64,000 bases of DNA from assembly GCF_018860365.1 (NCBI RefSeq), contig NZ_JAHKPO010000024.1:186001-250000 (forward strand), written 5' to 3'. The stretch is from Arenibacter algicola. Lineage in GTDB: Bacteria > Bacteroidota > Bacteroidia > Flavobacteriales > Flavobacteriaceae. The position numbers and the translations under genes were made by a program. The notes beneath the pieces are model-generated. The model saw only the letters and a list, made by a program, of their open reading frames with translations, did not search any database and was not told the origin of the DNA. This document shows positions 53,166 to 61,548 of this stretch, piece by piece (within the stretch, counting starts at the first letter, position 1; every line of letters begins with the position of its first letter).

Positions 53166-55337
53166 TTAAAAACTTATGGATGCCCCAAGGAGGAAATTGA
53201 TCCCTGCCTGCGGATAGTAACCGGCCCCTTCATAGGTGGTAACGGTCCCAGGCACTGAATAATCGTCATCAAAAGTATAAAAGTATCCATTGGACACATA
53301 TACGGCATCAAATATATTGTTGACCAATCCTGATAAAACTATGCTCTTTACAAAACCGTTGGTATTGATTTCATACTGCACATTAAAATCGGTTTGCGAA
53401 TACGAATCCAACTTAGATCCTTCAGAATCTATATTACCCATATATTGTTCTCCAACAAACTTGGTCAACAAGCTAAATTGAACATTTTCCTTAGGCTGAT
53501 AAGTTAAAACGTTTCCAACGATAATATCTGGCGAAAAGGAAATATGGGTATCTCCAAGTTCTTGCAGTTCACCATCCCGTTGAAACACAAAATCCCTGTT
53601 TCTGTTTCTGCTCAATGCCACATTGGGCCGTATTTTAAATTGATTCCCCAAGGCTATGGTAGCATCCACTTCCAAACCTAAGCGGTAACTGTCACCTACA
53701 TTGGCACGCAAAGGAGCTCCAACATCATTTAGTTCACCAGTGAGCACCAATTGGTCCTTATACCCCATAAAGTACACATTGGTATTCAACTGTACATCTG
53801 GAGTAATATAGCGCCATCCCAACTCATAATCGTTTAACTTTTCAGGCTTGGGGCTACCACTTTCATAATCATTTCTGTTGGGTTCACGATTGGCCCTGGC
53901 ATAAGAGAGGTAAAAATTATTATTCATGTTCAGATCATAGGTAATCCCAAGCTTGGGGTTGAAAAAATTAAAGGTATCATCAACAAGTCCTGTGTCTTCG
54001 CCATTAGCCTTATACCCTATGGTCCTAAACTGTAGATCTCCATAAGCACTCCATTGGTCGCTAAACTTATAATTGGCCTTGGCAAAAAGATTTAGGTCCG
54101 TTTTGGTGGAACTGTCATCATAATATCTGTCTTCATAATCTTTATTGTTGGAAAAACGCGCCCAAATAATTTCCCCAAAATGGCTTCCTTCATATTTGTT
54201 CCAACCTCCTCCAAGAATTAAATTTAAACTCTCTTTATCATAATTGGCAGAAAACGTGGTTCCGTAAAAATCATTGACCAGCCAGCGTCTTCGTATTAGA
54301 TCGGTCTTATCCACTTCTTCCCCATCAACCATTATTGGCTCAATGCCATAGGTACTAAAGTCATCGTCTTCCTTATACTGTTCAAAAAACCCTCTTCCTT
54401 TCGTAAAATGGAATGCCAGATTGGTATTCCAATTATCTGCAATTTGTTCGTTCCAATGCAATTGAAAATGATTTTGCCTATAATTATCCACTTCGTTGTC
54501 ATAAAACTGGGTATTTCCATTTTCATCGGTATAGATTCCCGCGGAATTGAAAGTCCTGTCAGATGCCAAAGTTTCGGCATCTATACCGTTCCAAGCCTGA
54601 TAGGTAATTTCATGACCCCCGAACAATAATGCCTTGACCAATGTATTGTCGTCAACATATGACCCTTGCAGAAAGTAGGAATCCAATTCTGAAGAAGCCC
54701 TATCAATGTAACCGTCAGAGGTTATTCTAGACCAACGTCCGGCAATCTCTACATGATCGTTTAATAAGCCGGTACTAAATTTTAGATTATTTCTAAGTGT
54801 GCCAAAACTGCCTATGGAAGACGAAATCTGACCAAAGGCCTCATTGGAAACGGCATCGGTCAACAAATTTAAACTTGCTCCAAAGGCTCCTGACCCATTT
54901 GTTGATGTTCCTACCCCACGTTGCAATTGCAAACTTTCCGTGGAAGAGGCGAAGTCGGGCATGTTTACCCAAAACGAACCATGCGATTCGGCATCGTTGT
55001 AGGGAATCCCATTAATGGTAACATTAACCCGTGTACCATCACTACCACGAACTCTAATACCTGTGTAACCAACACCTGCCCCGGCATCGGAAGTGGTAAC
55101 CACAGCTGGCATAAAATTCATTAGGATAGGAATATCCTGTCCCAAATTTCTAGGTTTGATCTGCTCCTTGGTCAAGTTGGTGAAGGTTACCGGAGATTGC
55201 TTGGTAACCCTAACGGCAGATACCAATACCTCATCCAAGGCAATTTCTTTTCCTTCCAAAGAATCTTTGGGTTTCTCTTGGCCCATCGCCAAAAGCGTTG
55301 TCGCTACGATAGCGACCGTTGTGAACATAGTTTTCAT
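53166..55337 (-). CDS. TonB-dependent outer-membrane receptor, TPP-riboswitch controlled
   Basis: A 723-residue TonB-dependent receptor with signal peptide (about 1-19). A TonB-box-like stretch (DEVLVSAVRVTK, about 34-45) precedes the plug domain (RVNVTINGIPYNDAES) and a barrel ending in the C-terminal phenylalanine. No CarboxypepD-like front domain and no SusD partner, so it is a small-molecule rather than glycan receptor. A TPP riboswitch sits 118 bases upstream on the same strand. This makes thiamine, a phosphate ester or a precursor the likely substrate, as known for thiamine-regulated receptors of this phylum. Confidence 0.92.
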   Translation of the reverse strand: MKTMFTTVAIVATTLLAMGQEKPKDSLEGKEIALDEVLVSAVRVTKQSPVTFTNLTKEQIKPRNLGQDIPILMNFMPAVVTTSDAGAGVGYTGIRVRGSDGTRVNVTINGIPYNDAESHGSFWVNMPDFASSTESLQLQRGVGTSTNGSGAFGASLNLLTDAVSNEAFGQISSSIGSFGTLRNNLKFSTGLLNDHVEIAGRWSRITSDGYIDRASSELDSYFLQGSYVDDNTLVKALLFGGHEITYQAWNGIDAETLASDRTFNSAGIYTDENGNTQFYDNEVDNYRQNHFQLHWNEQIADNWNTNLAFHFTKGRGFFEQYKEDDDFSTYGIEPIMVDGEEVDKTDLIRRRWLVNDFYGTTFSANYDKESLNLILGGGWNKYEGSHFGEIIWARFSNNKDYEDRYYDDSSTKTDLNLFAKANYKFSDQWSAYGDLQFRTIGYKANGEDTGLVDDTFNFFNPKLGITYDLNMNNNFYLSYARANREPNRNDYESGSPKPEKLNDYELGWRYITPDVQLNTNVYFMGYKDQLVLTGELNDVGAPLRANVGDSYRLGLEVDATIALGNQFKIRPNVALSRNRNRDFVFQRDGELQELGDTHISFSPDIIVGNVLTYQPKENVQFSLLTKFVGEQYMGNIDSEGSKLDSYSQTDFNVQYEINTNGFVKSIVLSGLVNNIFDAVYVSNGYFYTFDDDYSVPGTVTTYEGAGYYPQAGINFLLGASISF

Positions 55338-55454
55338 CCGTAATACATTTGTTACGAATAAAAGGGGCTATTATTCTTGTTAAAAATTGATTTTTGTTTT
55401 TTTCCGATTACAAAATTGTATCGAAAATAAAACGTTGGAAATTCCAAAACGCGA

Positions 55455-55535
55455 TTTTCGCATCCCTTGGCAGCATTACCTGCCCAGGTTCCTTGGGTAT
55501 AATCTCAGCCTGACCTAACAAGCACCCCTTTGAGA
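55455..55535 (-). promoter_or_regulatory. TPP (THI-box) riboswitch
   Basis: Minus strand, 5' to 3': GGGGTGC (about 55528-55522), CTGAGA (55508-55503), ACCCAAGGAACCTGG (about 55498-55484), GGTAATGCTG (55480-55471) and AAGGGA (about 55468-55463). This order and spacing match the TPP aptamer core, including CUGAGA and ACCUG. It lies 118 bases upstream of the TonB-dependent receptor. No clear terminator stem was found in the expression platform, so control may be at translation. Confidence 0.92.
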
Positions 55536-55541
55536 CGGGCG

Positions 55542-55549
55542 CAAATTTA
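55542..55549 (-). promoter_or_regulatory. -7 box of the riboswitch transcript
   Basis: Minus-strand TAAATTTG matches TAnnTTTG and ends just before the aptamer, so the message would begin with the riboswitch. Confidence 0.6.
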
Positions 55550-55665
55550 CGTACGGCCAATCTAATTTCATAATAAAAAGAGATAAATAATTAACTATAA
55601 TTTATAGACCAATGGGCCTTGAAATACGTAAATTAGAATAACAGCCGTAAAAACTGGAATTATTA

Positions 55666-58137
55666 ATGAATAAAACAAAGAACAAATTCACCTTTAAAAT
55701 TATGTTCAGCTATCTTATGCTTGGGATTTTGACCCTTGTAGTGGCTTATTTTATATTTTCAGAAATAAAGGTATTTGTATCTACCGACGCGGCAACGGAA
55801 AACGATGCCAAATTACTAAAAACAGGCTCCCTACTTACAGAACTATATGAAGCGGAAAGTCTTTCCAAGCTGGCACTCCAAAAAAAGACCCCAAAAAGTT
55901 TTACGGCCTATGCCCAAAAGATAGATTCCATCTTTATCACCATAGACTCCCTTAAACTACTTACGGTCAATGACTACCAAAAGGAAATGTTGGACAGCGT
56001 ACAGGGGCTTCTTAAAAAAAAGGTTTTCAACAGCAATGAACTTCTTCGATTGAAAAGAAAAAGCGAAGCCAACAATTCTATAGACAATGCCCTAAAGGAA
56101 TTTAGCAAAATTGAGGAGTCTCTTGGAAAAATTACGCCGGAAAGCCTTAATCCCAATTATTTGGACCTACCTCCTGATGCGCAGAATACCATAAAAAAAT
56201 GGGCCGAATACCTTAGTGAAAACGTCCCAAAAGACACCAGCAACATTCCCGTTTCACAACGGGTAGATTCGGTCTTAACGGTATCCAAATCACTTTTGGC
56301 CGAGGCCAAACAGAGCAATACCAAAGCCCTACGCTCGGTAGCGCAGAAAGAATTGCAATTAAGTAGGGCCGATCTGGAAATTTCACAACAGTTGCGAAGT
56401 ATTATTTCTGCCTTTGAACAGGAAGTAATAACAAAATCCTATAATGACAACCTAAAAAAGCAAACTGCCCTAAAACGAAGCCTACGTGTGGCCGGTTTTG
56501 CCAGCTTGTTGGGCATAGCGATTGTGGGTCTCTTTACTTTTTTGATTACCAAAGATTATTGGAAGGTACAACTGTACAGACAGCAGCTGGAGAAAGAAAA
56601 GAAATTTTCCGAATCCCTTTTAAAAAGTCGGGAACAATTAATCTCTACTGTTAGCCATGACCTGCGCACCCCCCTAAATACAATAACCGGTTATTCCGAA
56701 CTAATGGAAAACACTGGGCTCACAGGCAAACAGGTATCCTATTTAAAAAATGTAAAATCCGCTTCAAAATATGTGGATAGCCTTGTAAACGATCTGTTGG
56801 ATTTTTCCAAATTGGAGGCAGGAAAAATTAAAATAGACCAGACGGCATTTATACTCTCCGATCTTATCCGGGAAACTGCCGAAAACCTAAAGGAAATACA
56901 TTTAAAGAAACCCATAGAACTCATATTAAATATCAACAGGCAATTGGACAAGCCTGTTTTGGGAGATCCATTTAGGATAAGACAAATTTTGACCAACCTA
57001 ATGGGCAATGCCTATAAATTCACCAATGAAGGTTTCATAAAAGTTGAAGCCAAGGTAATAAGCGAGGCAAACGGAAACTACATAACCTTAATTGAGGTCA
57101 CAGATTCTGGCATAGGCATTAAAAAAGAAAAACAAGAGCACATTTTTAAAGAGTTCACCCAGGCGGAGGACCATACGGATAAAAAATATGGTGGTTATGG
57201 ACTAGGCCTTACCATTTCCAAGAAACTCACCGAACTCTTGGGTGGAAAAATTAGTCTCCGTAGCGAGGAAAATAAAGGAAGTACATTTTCAGTTGAAATT
57301 CCTCTCGAGATATCAAAAAAACCTTTGAATTCTCCCAAGAAAATTGAAATCAACCCAAAAGTTGAGTTGTCCCTCCTTATCATAGATGATGATCCTGCCA
57401 TGCTAAAACTATTAAAGGAAGTCTGTGATCATTTGGGATTCTCTGCCCATACCTACAATAATTTTTATGAAGTTTCAAAAACAGGAATACTTAAGTACAA
57501 CATGGTCCTGACCGATATTCAAATGCCGAATATCACCGGTTTTGAAGTGTTGAGCAATCTACAAAACGGCACATATTCACATTATGCCGGGCAACCCATA
57601 GTAGCCATGACCGGGCGAAAGGATTTAAAAAGAGAGCAGTATATTGAAGCAGGTTTTTCAGATATCCTGCAGAAACCTTTTACCAAAGATATGTTCCTGG
57701 AAGTATTGACCAACTTGTTCCCCCAGGCAGTACATAAAGAAACTGAAACTAAAATGAAACCTATTATCGCCTCTGGCTCCAACTTATTCCACTTGGGGGT
57801 TATCTCCTCTTTTCTAGGGGATGATGAGGAGGGTATCGCCGAAGTTTTACAGACCTTTATTACCGACACCAAAACCAACATGGAAAAACTGAAAGCGGCG
57901 GTAGAAGAATTGGACATTAAGAAAGTGAATGTTGTGTCTCATAGGATGCTACCCATGTTCCGTCAATTAAATAGTACGGAAATAGTTCCTATTCTAGAAC
58001 AAATGGAGATTTTGGAAATTGACCAATGGGAACCTAAGGTTTTAAAACAAACTTACAGGGACCTCCAAAATAAGTCTACTGTTTTGATCCTGGCCATTAA
58101 ATCGTATTTGGCTACAAGTCCAAATTATAGTGATTAA
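55666..58137 (+). CDS. hybrid histidine kinase with receiver and HPt domains
   Basis: An 823-residue membrane hybrid kinase. TM1 is at about 12-32, a helical periplasmic sensor at about 35-265, and TM2 at about 273-295. HisKA has H331 in VSHDLRTPLN. The ATPase follows (DPFRIRQILTNLMGNAYKFT, DSGIGI, GYGLGL). The receiver has D617 in MVLTDIQMPN, and a C-terminal HPt-like domain has H759 in VVSHRMLPMFRQL. It therefore holds a complete His-Asp-His relay that could pass phosphate to another regulator. Its end overlaps the convergent sigma-54 activator by 26 bases, the obvious partner. Confidence 0.93.
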   Translation: MNKTKNKFTFKIMFSYLMLGILTLVVAYFIFSEIKVFVSTDAATENDAKLLKTGSLLTELYEAESLSKLALQKKTPKSFTAYAQKIDSIFITIDSLKLLTVNDYQKEMLDSVQGLLKKKVFNSNELLRLKRKSEANNSIDNALKEFSKIEESLGKITPESLNPNYLDLPPDAQNTIKKWAEYLSENVPKDTSNIPVSQRVDSVLTVSKSLLAEAKQSNTKALRSVAQKELQLSRADLEISQQLRSIISAFEQEVITKSYNDNLKKQTALKRSLRVAGFASLLGIAIVGLFTFLITKDYWKVQLYRQQLEKEKKFSESLLKSREQLISTVSHDLRTPLNTITGYSELMENTGLTGKQVSYLKNVKSASKYVDSLVNDLLDFSKLEAGKIKIDQTAFILSDLIRETAENLKEIHLKKPIELILNINRQLDKPVLGDPFRIRQILTNLMGNAYKFTNEGFIKVEAKVISEANGNYITLIEVTDSGIGIKKEKQEHIFKEFTQAEDHTDKKYGGYGLGLTISKKLTELLGGKISLRSEENKGSTFSVEIPLEISKKPLNSPKKIEINPKVELSLLIIDDDPAMLKLLKEVCDHLGFSAHTYNNFYEVSKTGILKYNMVLTDIQMPNITGFEVLSNLQNGTYSHYAGQPIVAMTGRKDLKREQYIEAGFSDILQKPFTKDMFLEVLTNLFPQAVHKETETKMKPIIASGSNLFHLGVISSFLGDDEEGIAEVLQTFITDTKTNMEKLKAAVEELDIKKVNVVSHRMLPMFRQLNSTEIVPILEQMEILEIDQWEPKVLKQTYRDLQNKSTVLILAIKSYLATSPNYSD

Positions 58138-59470
58138 TTTTATTGTAAAGCGTTTTCCTCGTGATCTGCAGCAATTTCGCCGCTTTGGACTTATTAAAAT
58201 TTGATTGTTTTAAGGCCTTTACTATTTGTTCCTTCTCATAATCGGCCTTGGAAAAGTTATCGACTTTAACATTGCTTTCCTTACTCCGATATACTTCTTT
58301 GGGCAAGGCCCCTTTCTCCACCTTATCCCCGCTGGTCAACAAAACTGCCCTTTTAATCACATTCTGTAATTCCCGTAGATTTCCCGGCCAGTGATACTGC
58401 TTAAATATATCCTCCACATCCTCCGAAAAACCTTCTACTTTTTTTCCTAGGGAGCGGTTGGCTTTTCGCAAAAAGAAATCAGCAAAAAGTGGCAGGTCTT
58501 CAAAGCGTTCCTCCAAGGACGGAATTTCCACAGAAAATTCGTTGATCCTATGAAAAAGATCTTCCCTAAAACTACCATTTTCAACGGCCTCAGTAAGGTC
58601 TTCGTTAGTGGCCGTTACAATTCGGATATCTACCTCTATCTCCTTATTGCTGCCTACTCTTTTAATTTTTCTTTCCTGTAAGGCCCTTAACAACTGTATC
58701 TGATTTTCATAAGAAAGGTTCCCTATTTCGTCTAAAAATAAGGTACCCCCATTTGCAGCTTCAAAATGCCCCTTCTTATCCTCCACTGCTCCCGTAAAAC
58801 TACCTTTAACATGCCCAAAAAATTCACTGGTTGCTATTTCTTTGGGGATGGCTCCGCAATCTACAGCCACAAAACTGTGTTCTTTACGCTCGCTATTATC
58901 GTGTATTGCCCTTGCAGTTACCTCTTTCCCTGTCCCACTTTCGCCGGTAATTAAAACGGACATGTCCGTTGGGGCCACCAGCTTAATATACTCGTGTAAT
59001 TTTTTGGAAGCCTCACTTATTCCAATAACAACCCTATTGTCCTGGGGCTCAACTACCGTATTTTCAAACTCATGGTTTTCCTTTTGCTCACTATCCAATT
59101 GCCGCTTGTTCTCCTGGTTTAAGGCACTTTTGATCTGCATTAAAATTTCCTCAGGAGTAAAAGGTTTGGAAATATAGTCGTAGGCACCTTTTTTCATGGC
59201 TTCCACGGCAGAACCTACTTCAGCATAACCGGTCATCACAATAACCTGTGTCTTTGGATTTACCCCCTTGATATCGGATAACAATTGCAGCCCATCATAA
59301 TTGGGGAGACGCAAATCTGTCAATACTAGATTATAGGTGGTTGCCTTGAATTTGGTCTTGGCATCCTGGGCTGTAAAACTAACGTCGACATCGTATCCGT
59401 TTCTAATCAAAAACTTTTGGAGCATTTGACAAAAAGCGGCGTCATCTTCAATGATAAGGAGTTTGGGCAT
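58112..59470 (-). CDS. NtrC-family sigma-54-dependent response regulator
   Basis: A 452-residue bacterial enhancer-binding protein. Receiver domain 1-115 has phospho-acceptor D52 (LVLTDLRLPN). The AAA+ domain has Walker A GESGTGKE (176-183), the sigma-54-contacting loop GSFTGA (223-228, in place of the usual GAFTGA) and Walker B LFLDEIG (244-250). A Fis-type helix-turn-helix is at the C-terminus (AAKLLQITRKTLYNKI). It works only on sigma-54 promoters. The nearby small secreted genes carry -24/-12-like elements, making them candidate targets. Convergent with the hybrid kinase, overlapping by 26 bases. Confidence 0.95.
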   Translation of the reverse strand: MPKLLIIEDDAAFCQMLQKFLIRNGYDVDVSFTAQDAKTKFKATTYNLVLTDLRLPNYDGLQLLSDIKGVNPKTQVIVMTGYAEVGSAVEAMKKGAYDYISKPFTPEEILMQIKSALNQENKRQLDSEQKENHEFENTVVEPQDNRVVIGISEASKKLHEYIKLVAPTDMSVLITGESGTGKEVTARAIHDNSERKEHSFVAVDCGAIPKEIATSEFFGHVKGSFTGAVEDKKGHFEAANGGTLFLDEIGNLSYENQIQLLRALQERKIKRVGSNKEIEVDIRIVTATNEDLTEAVENGSFREDLFHRINEFSVEIPSLEERFEDLPLFADFFLRKANRSLGKKVEGFSEDVEDIFKQYHWPGNLRELQNVIKRAVLLTSGDKVEKGALPKEVYRSKESNVKVDNFSKADYEKEQIVKALKQSNFNKSKAAKLLQITRKTLYNKINHYNLDL

Positions 59471-59547
59471 ACCTTTCTATTACAATTTACTATGGATAGT
59501 AAAAATACCATAAGAAAGTTAGTTGCCTTTAAAAATTTTCATAAAAA

Positions 59548-59580
59548 AAGAGGGGGATTGTATAAAACAATCCCCCTCTT
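59548..59580 (-). terminator. intrinsic terminator of the first small secreted gene
   Basis: AAGAGGGGGATTGT (59548-59561) pairs perfectly with ACAATCCCCCTCTT (59567-59580). On the minus strand a TTTTTTTAT run follows. It lies about 40 bases past the stop at 59621. Confidence 0.92.
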
Positions 59581-59620
59581 ACCAAACCAACTTGATACAA
59601 AACAAATAATTCAAGTTTTC

Positions 59621-59920
59621 CTATAGTTCTATCCAATTACCGTCCTTATCGGCATACAAAGTACCTGTAGTACCGTCCTCCAAGGTTACTTCCAATTTAT
59701 ATTGCTCTTGCTTATTTACATAAGCCTTGCTGATACTACCGGAAGGATAGTCATTAGAAACCGCTGTTGAAACCGCTTCTGGTAAATCACTTGTTTCTAT
59801 TTCAGAGAAGTCGTCCTGAGCTATTGCGGTTTGTGTAGTTTCTAGGGCTACATCTTCACCTTGGGCAAATGCGGTTAGACTTCCGAATGATAATACTGCT
59901 ACAAAAAATAATTTTTTCAT
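59621..59920 (-). CDS. small secreted PepSY-like protein, paralog 1
   Basis: A 99-residue exported protein: signal peptide about 1-17 (MKKLFFVAVLSFGSLTAFAQ region), then DLPEAVSTAVSNDYPSGSIS, KAYVNKQEQYKLEV and TLYADKDGNWIEL. The layout (helix, then strands with an aromatic periodic pattern) resembles PepSY-like, DUF2874-type periplasmic proteins. Two paralogs follow on the same strand at 60297 and 60959. ATG 59920 is chosen, with 59929 (3 residues longer) possible. Function unknown; a periplasmic stress or inhibitor role is a guess. Confidence 0.75.
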   Translation of the reverse strand: MKKLFFVAVLSFGSLTAFAQGEDVALETTQTAIAQDDFSEIETSDLPEAVSTAVSNDYPSGSISKAYVNKQEQYKLEVTLEDGTTGTLYADKDGNWIEL

Positions 59921-59956
59921 GATTTTCATTTTAATAGTTAAACTTGTTATACCTAT

Positions 59957-59972
59957 TGAAAATATGATACCA
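59957..59972 (-). promoter_or_regulatory. sigma-54-like -24/-12 element, paralog 1
   Basis: Minus strand reads TGGTAT, 5 bases, TTTCA. The sigma-54 consensus is TGGCAC-N5-TTGCA. The -24 half keeps TGG and the -12 half matches 4 of 5. It lies 37 bases before the ATG at 59920. Confidence 0.5.
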
Positions 59973-60232
59973 AAATTCAACCAACGCCAGATATAAATGT
60001 AAATGACTGTCAATGTGAGTGTTATTGAAATTTCATAAAAAATTGAACTGTGTATTTTTGGGTATCCAACTCTTATAATGGGTAAAAACTAAACACTTCT
60101 TCCTATGTATCCTTTTTATATTCCAAAAACAAATTCCGTATTACCTAATAATTAATTGGGTAAAGCTCCTAATCAAATGATTATTCTATTAATTGAGTAC
60201 CATACTTAACCTTTTAAAGGTCAGAAACAAAA

Positions 60233-60258
60233 AATGGGATCGTTTATACGATCCCATT
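60233..60258 (-). terminator. intrinsic terminator of paralog 2
   Basis: AATGGGATCGT (60233-60243) pairs with ACGATCCCATT (60248-60258); TTTTTTG follows on the minus strand. It is 39 bases past the stop at 60297. Confidence 0.88.
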
Positions 60259-60296
60259 ATCATTGGACGCACCAATAATATCAAAATAAGCGCATC

Positions 60297-60599
60297 CTAT
60301 CTTTCTATCCAATCCCCATCCTTATCCGCATATATGGTACCGCTATTACCTTCCTTCAAAATTATATCCAACCTAAATTGTTGGGAATTGTTTACATATG
60401 CTTTATTGATCACCGCAGATGGATAATAAGTGTCTATTGCCTTGGTCACAGCTTCGGGCAATTCTGCTGCCCCTATTTCCGAGAACTTATCTTGGGCAAC
60501 GCTTATTTCCGTAACCACCCCCTTTACTGCTTTGTTCTCCTGTGCACAGGCGGTTAAACTGGTTATTGATAATGCAATTCCAAAAAATAACTTTCTCAT
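60297..60599 (-). CDS. small secreted PepSY-like protein, paralog 2
   Basis: A 100-residue exported protein from ATG 60599 (MRKLFFGIALSITSLTACAQ is the signal). A C at about 18 in LTACAQ might allow lipidation, but the lipobox is weak. Shared blocks with paralog 1: FSEIGAAELPEAVTKAI, YYPSAVINKAYVNN and GTIYADKDGDWIER. Its upstream region also matches that of paralog 1, including the last bases before the ATG (ATTAAAAT...AATCATGA). Recent tandem duplication is likely. Function unknown. Confidence 0.75.
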   Translation of the reverse strand: MRKLFFGIALSITSLTACAQENKAVKGVVTEISVAQDKFSEIGAAELPEAVTKAIDTYYPSAVINKAYVNNSQQFRLDIILKEGNSGTIYADKDGDWIER

Positions 60600-60632
60600 G
60601 ATTCTAATTTTAATATTTATTACCATTATCAA

Positions 60633-60648
60633 TGGAAAAACGATACCG
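60633..60648 (-). promoter_or_regulatory. sigma-54-like -24/-12 element, paralog 2
   Basis: Minus strand reads CGGTAT, 5 bases, TTCCA: the -24 GG is kept and the -12 half matches TTGCA at 4 of 5. It lies 34 bases before the ATG at 60599. Confidence 0.45.
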
Positions 60649-60897
60649 AAATCAATAATAAACTTTATTAACTTGATTATCAATAACTTAATATATTCTT
60701 GCTATTGTACTGAAACTGTGTAATAATGGGTATTAAGGGTTTCACTTGTGTTAAAATTACACACTGTGACCACAGTTCGGGGAGACGGTTCTAACTTGAA
60801 AATCCATAAAAAGTAACAATTGTAGCATCAGTTATACACCTCTATCACTAAGACACCAATAATAAAATTGGAGGCCACTCCCCTATAGAAACTAATA

Positions 60898-60919
60898 AGG
60901 GCTACCATGCGGTAGCCCT
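60898..60919 (-). terminator. hairpin past paralog 3
   Basis: AGGGCTACC (60898-60906) pairs with GGTAGCCCT (60911-60919) over a 4-base loop. The following minus-strand sequence, TTATTAGTTTC, is only weakly T-rich. It lies 40 bases past the stop at 60959. Confidence 0.65.
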
Positions 60920-60958
60920 GCTAATTCAAATTCATATATAACTTACTTTGCCAATATA

Positions 60959-61270
60959 TTACATGTCAATCCAGTTGCCTTCAGCATCGGCGTACAATTC
61001 GGAGTTTGTTCCATCGGAAAAAGTAACCTCCAATTTATATTCAGCTTCCTCATTTACATACGCCTTGTTTATTACGGCTCCAGCATGATCTTTCTCCAAA
61101 GCCTTTGTAATTGTGTCCGGCAATTGATCAAGGTCTATTTCAGTAAAATCTTGAGCAATAATTACTTCCATAATTCCATCATGAAATATAGGAGGAGATG
61201 CCAAAACTGGACTTAAACTTCCCATGGCCATCGCTGTAGCGAAAACCAAGCTTTTCATATCATTTTTCAT
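60959..61270 (-). CDS. small secreted PepSY-like protein, paralog 3
   Basis: A 103-residue exported protein from ATG 61270; 61258 is an alternative. Signal peptide covers about 1-24 (ending PVLAS). Shared blocks: FTEIDLDQLPDTITKALEK, AGAVINKAYVNEEAEYKLEV and ELYADAEGNWIDM. It is the most diverged of the three, so it probably comes from an older duplication. An upstream TGGCAC half-site is present. Function unknown, as for the others. Confidence 0.75.
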   Translation of the reverse strand: MKNDMKSLVFATAMAMGSLSPVLASPPIFHDGIMEVIIAQDFTEIDLDQLPDTITKALEKDHAGAVINKAYVNEEAEYKLEVTFSDGTNSELYADAEGNWIDM

Positions 61271-61317
61271 ATCTCTAATATTTTGTGTGAATACTAATTT
61301 TTTCTCACAGAACACAG

Positions 61318-61333
61318 AAGGAAAATTGTGCCA
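61318..61333 (-). promoter_or_regulatory. sigma-54-like -24 element, paralog 3
   Basis: Minus strand reads TTGGCAC (a perfect -24 half), then AATTTTCCTT. The -12 half fits poorly (TTCCT with a spacer one base short). It lies 48 bases before the ATG at 61270. Confidence 0.45.
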
Positions 61334-61432
61334 ACGTATACATATAAATAATTTCATTTTCAATTCATTGACAATCAATTGTTTAAATTATTTTTTGTAT
61401 CTATAAGGAATGTATAAATATGTATAGCACCA

Positions 61433-61463
61433 CAAAAAGTGTATAAAAATTATACACTTTTTG
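61433..61463 (-). terminator. terminator past the DUF4301 gene
   Basis: CAAAAAGTGTATAA (61433-61446) and TTATACACTTTTTG (61450-61463) form a perfect 14-base stem with a 3-base loop, AT-rich and with T-runs in both arms. It lies 86 bases past the DUF4301 stop. Because of the perfect symmetry it could also be a protein-binding site. Confidence 0.6.
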
Positions 61464-61548
61464 GGTACAATACCTTATATATCTGTTTGAAATGGAAAAT
61501 CAGCCAGACAAAAAAAGTGGATGATAATCCAAAATGTTGACCACAAAT

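Larger units (their letters stand above)
59921..60296. other. gap between paralogs 1 and 2
   Basis: Holds the -24/-12-like element of paralog 1 (59957-59972) and the terminator of paralog 2 (60233-60258). Nothing else is recognised. Confidence 0.5.
60600..60958. other. gap between paralogs 2 and 3
   Basis: Contains the -24/-12-like element of paralog 2 at 60633-60648 and a hairpin serving paralog 3 at 60898-60919. No gene recognised. Confidence 0.5.
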
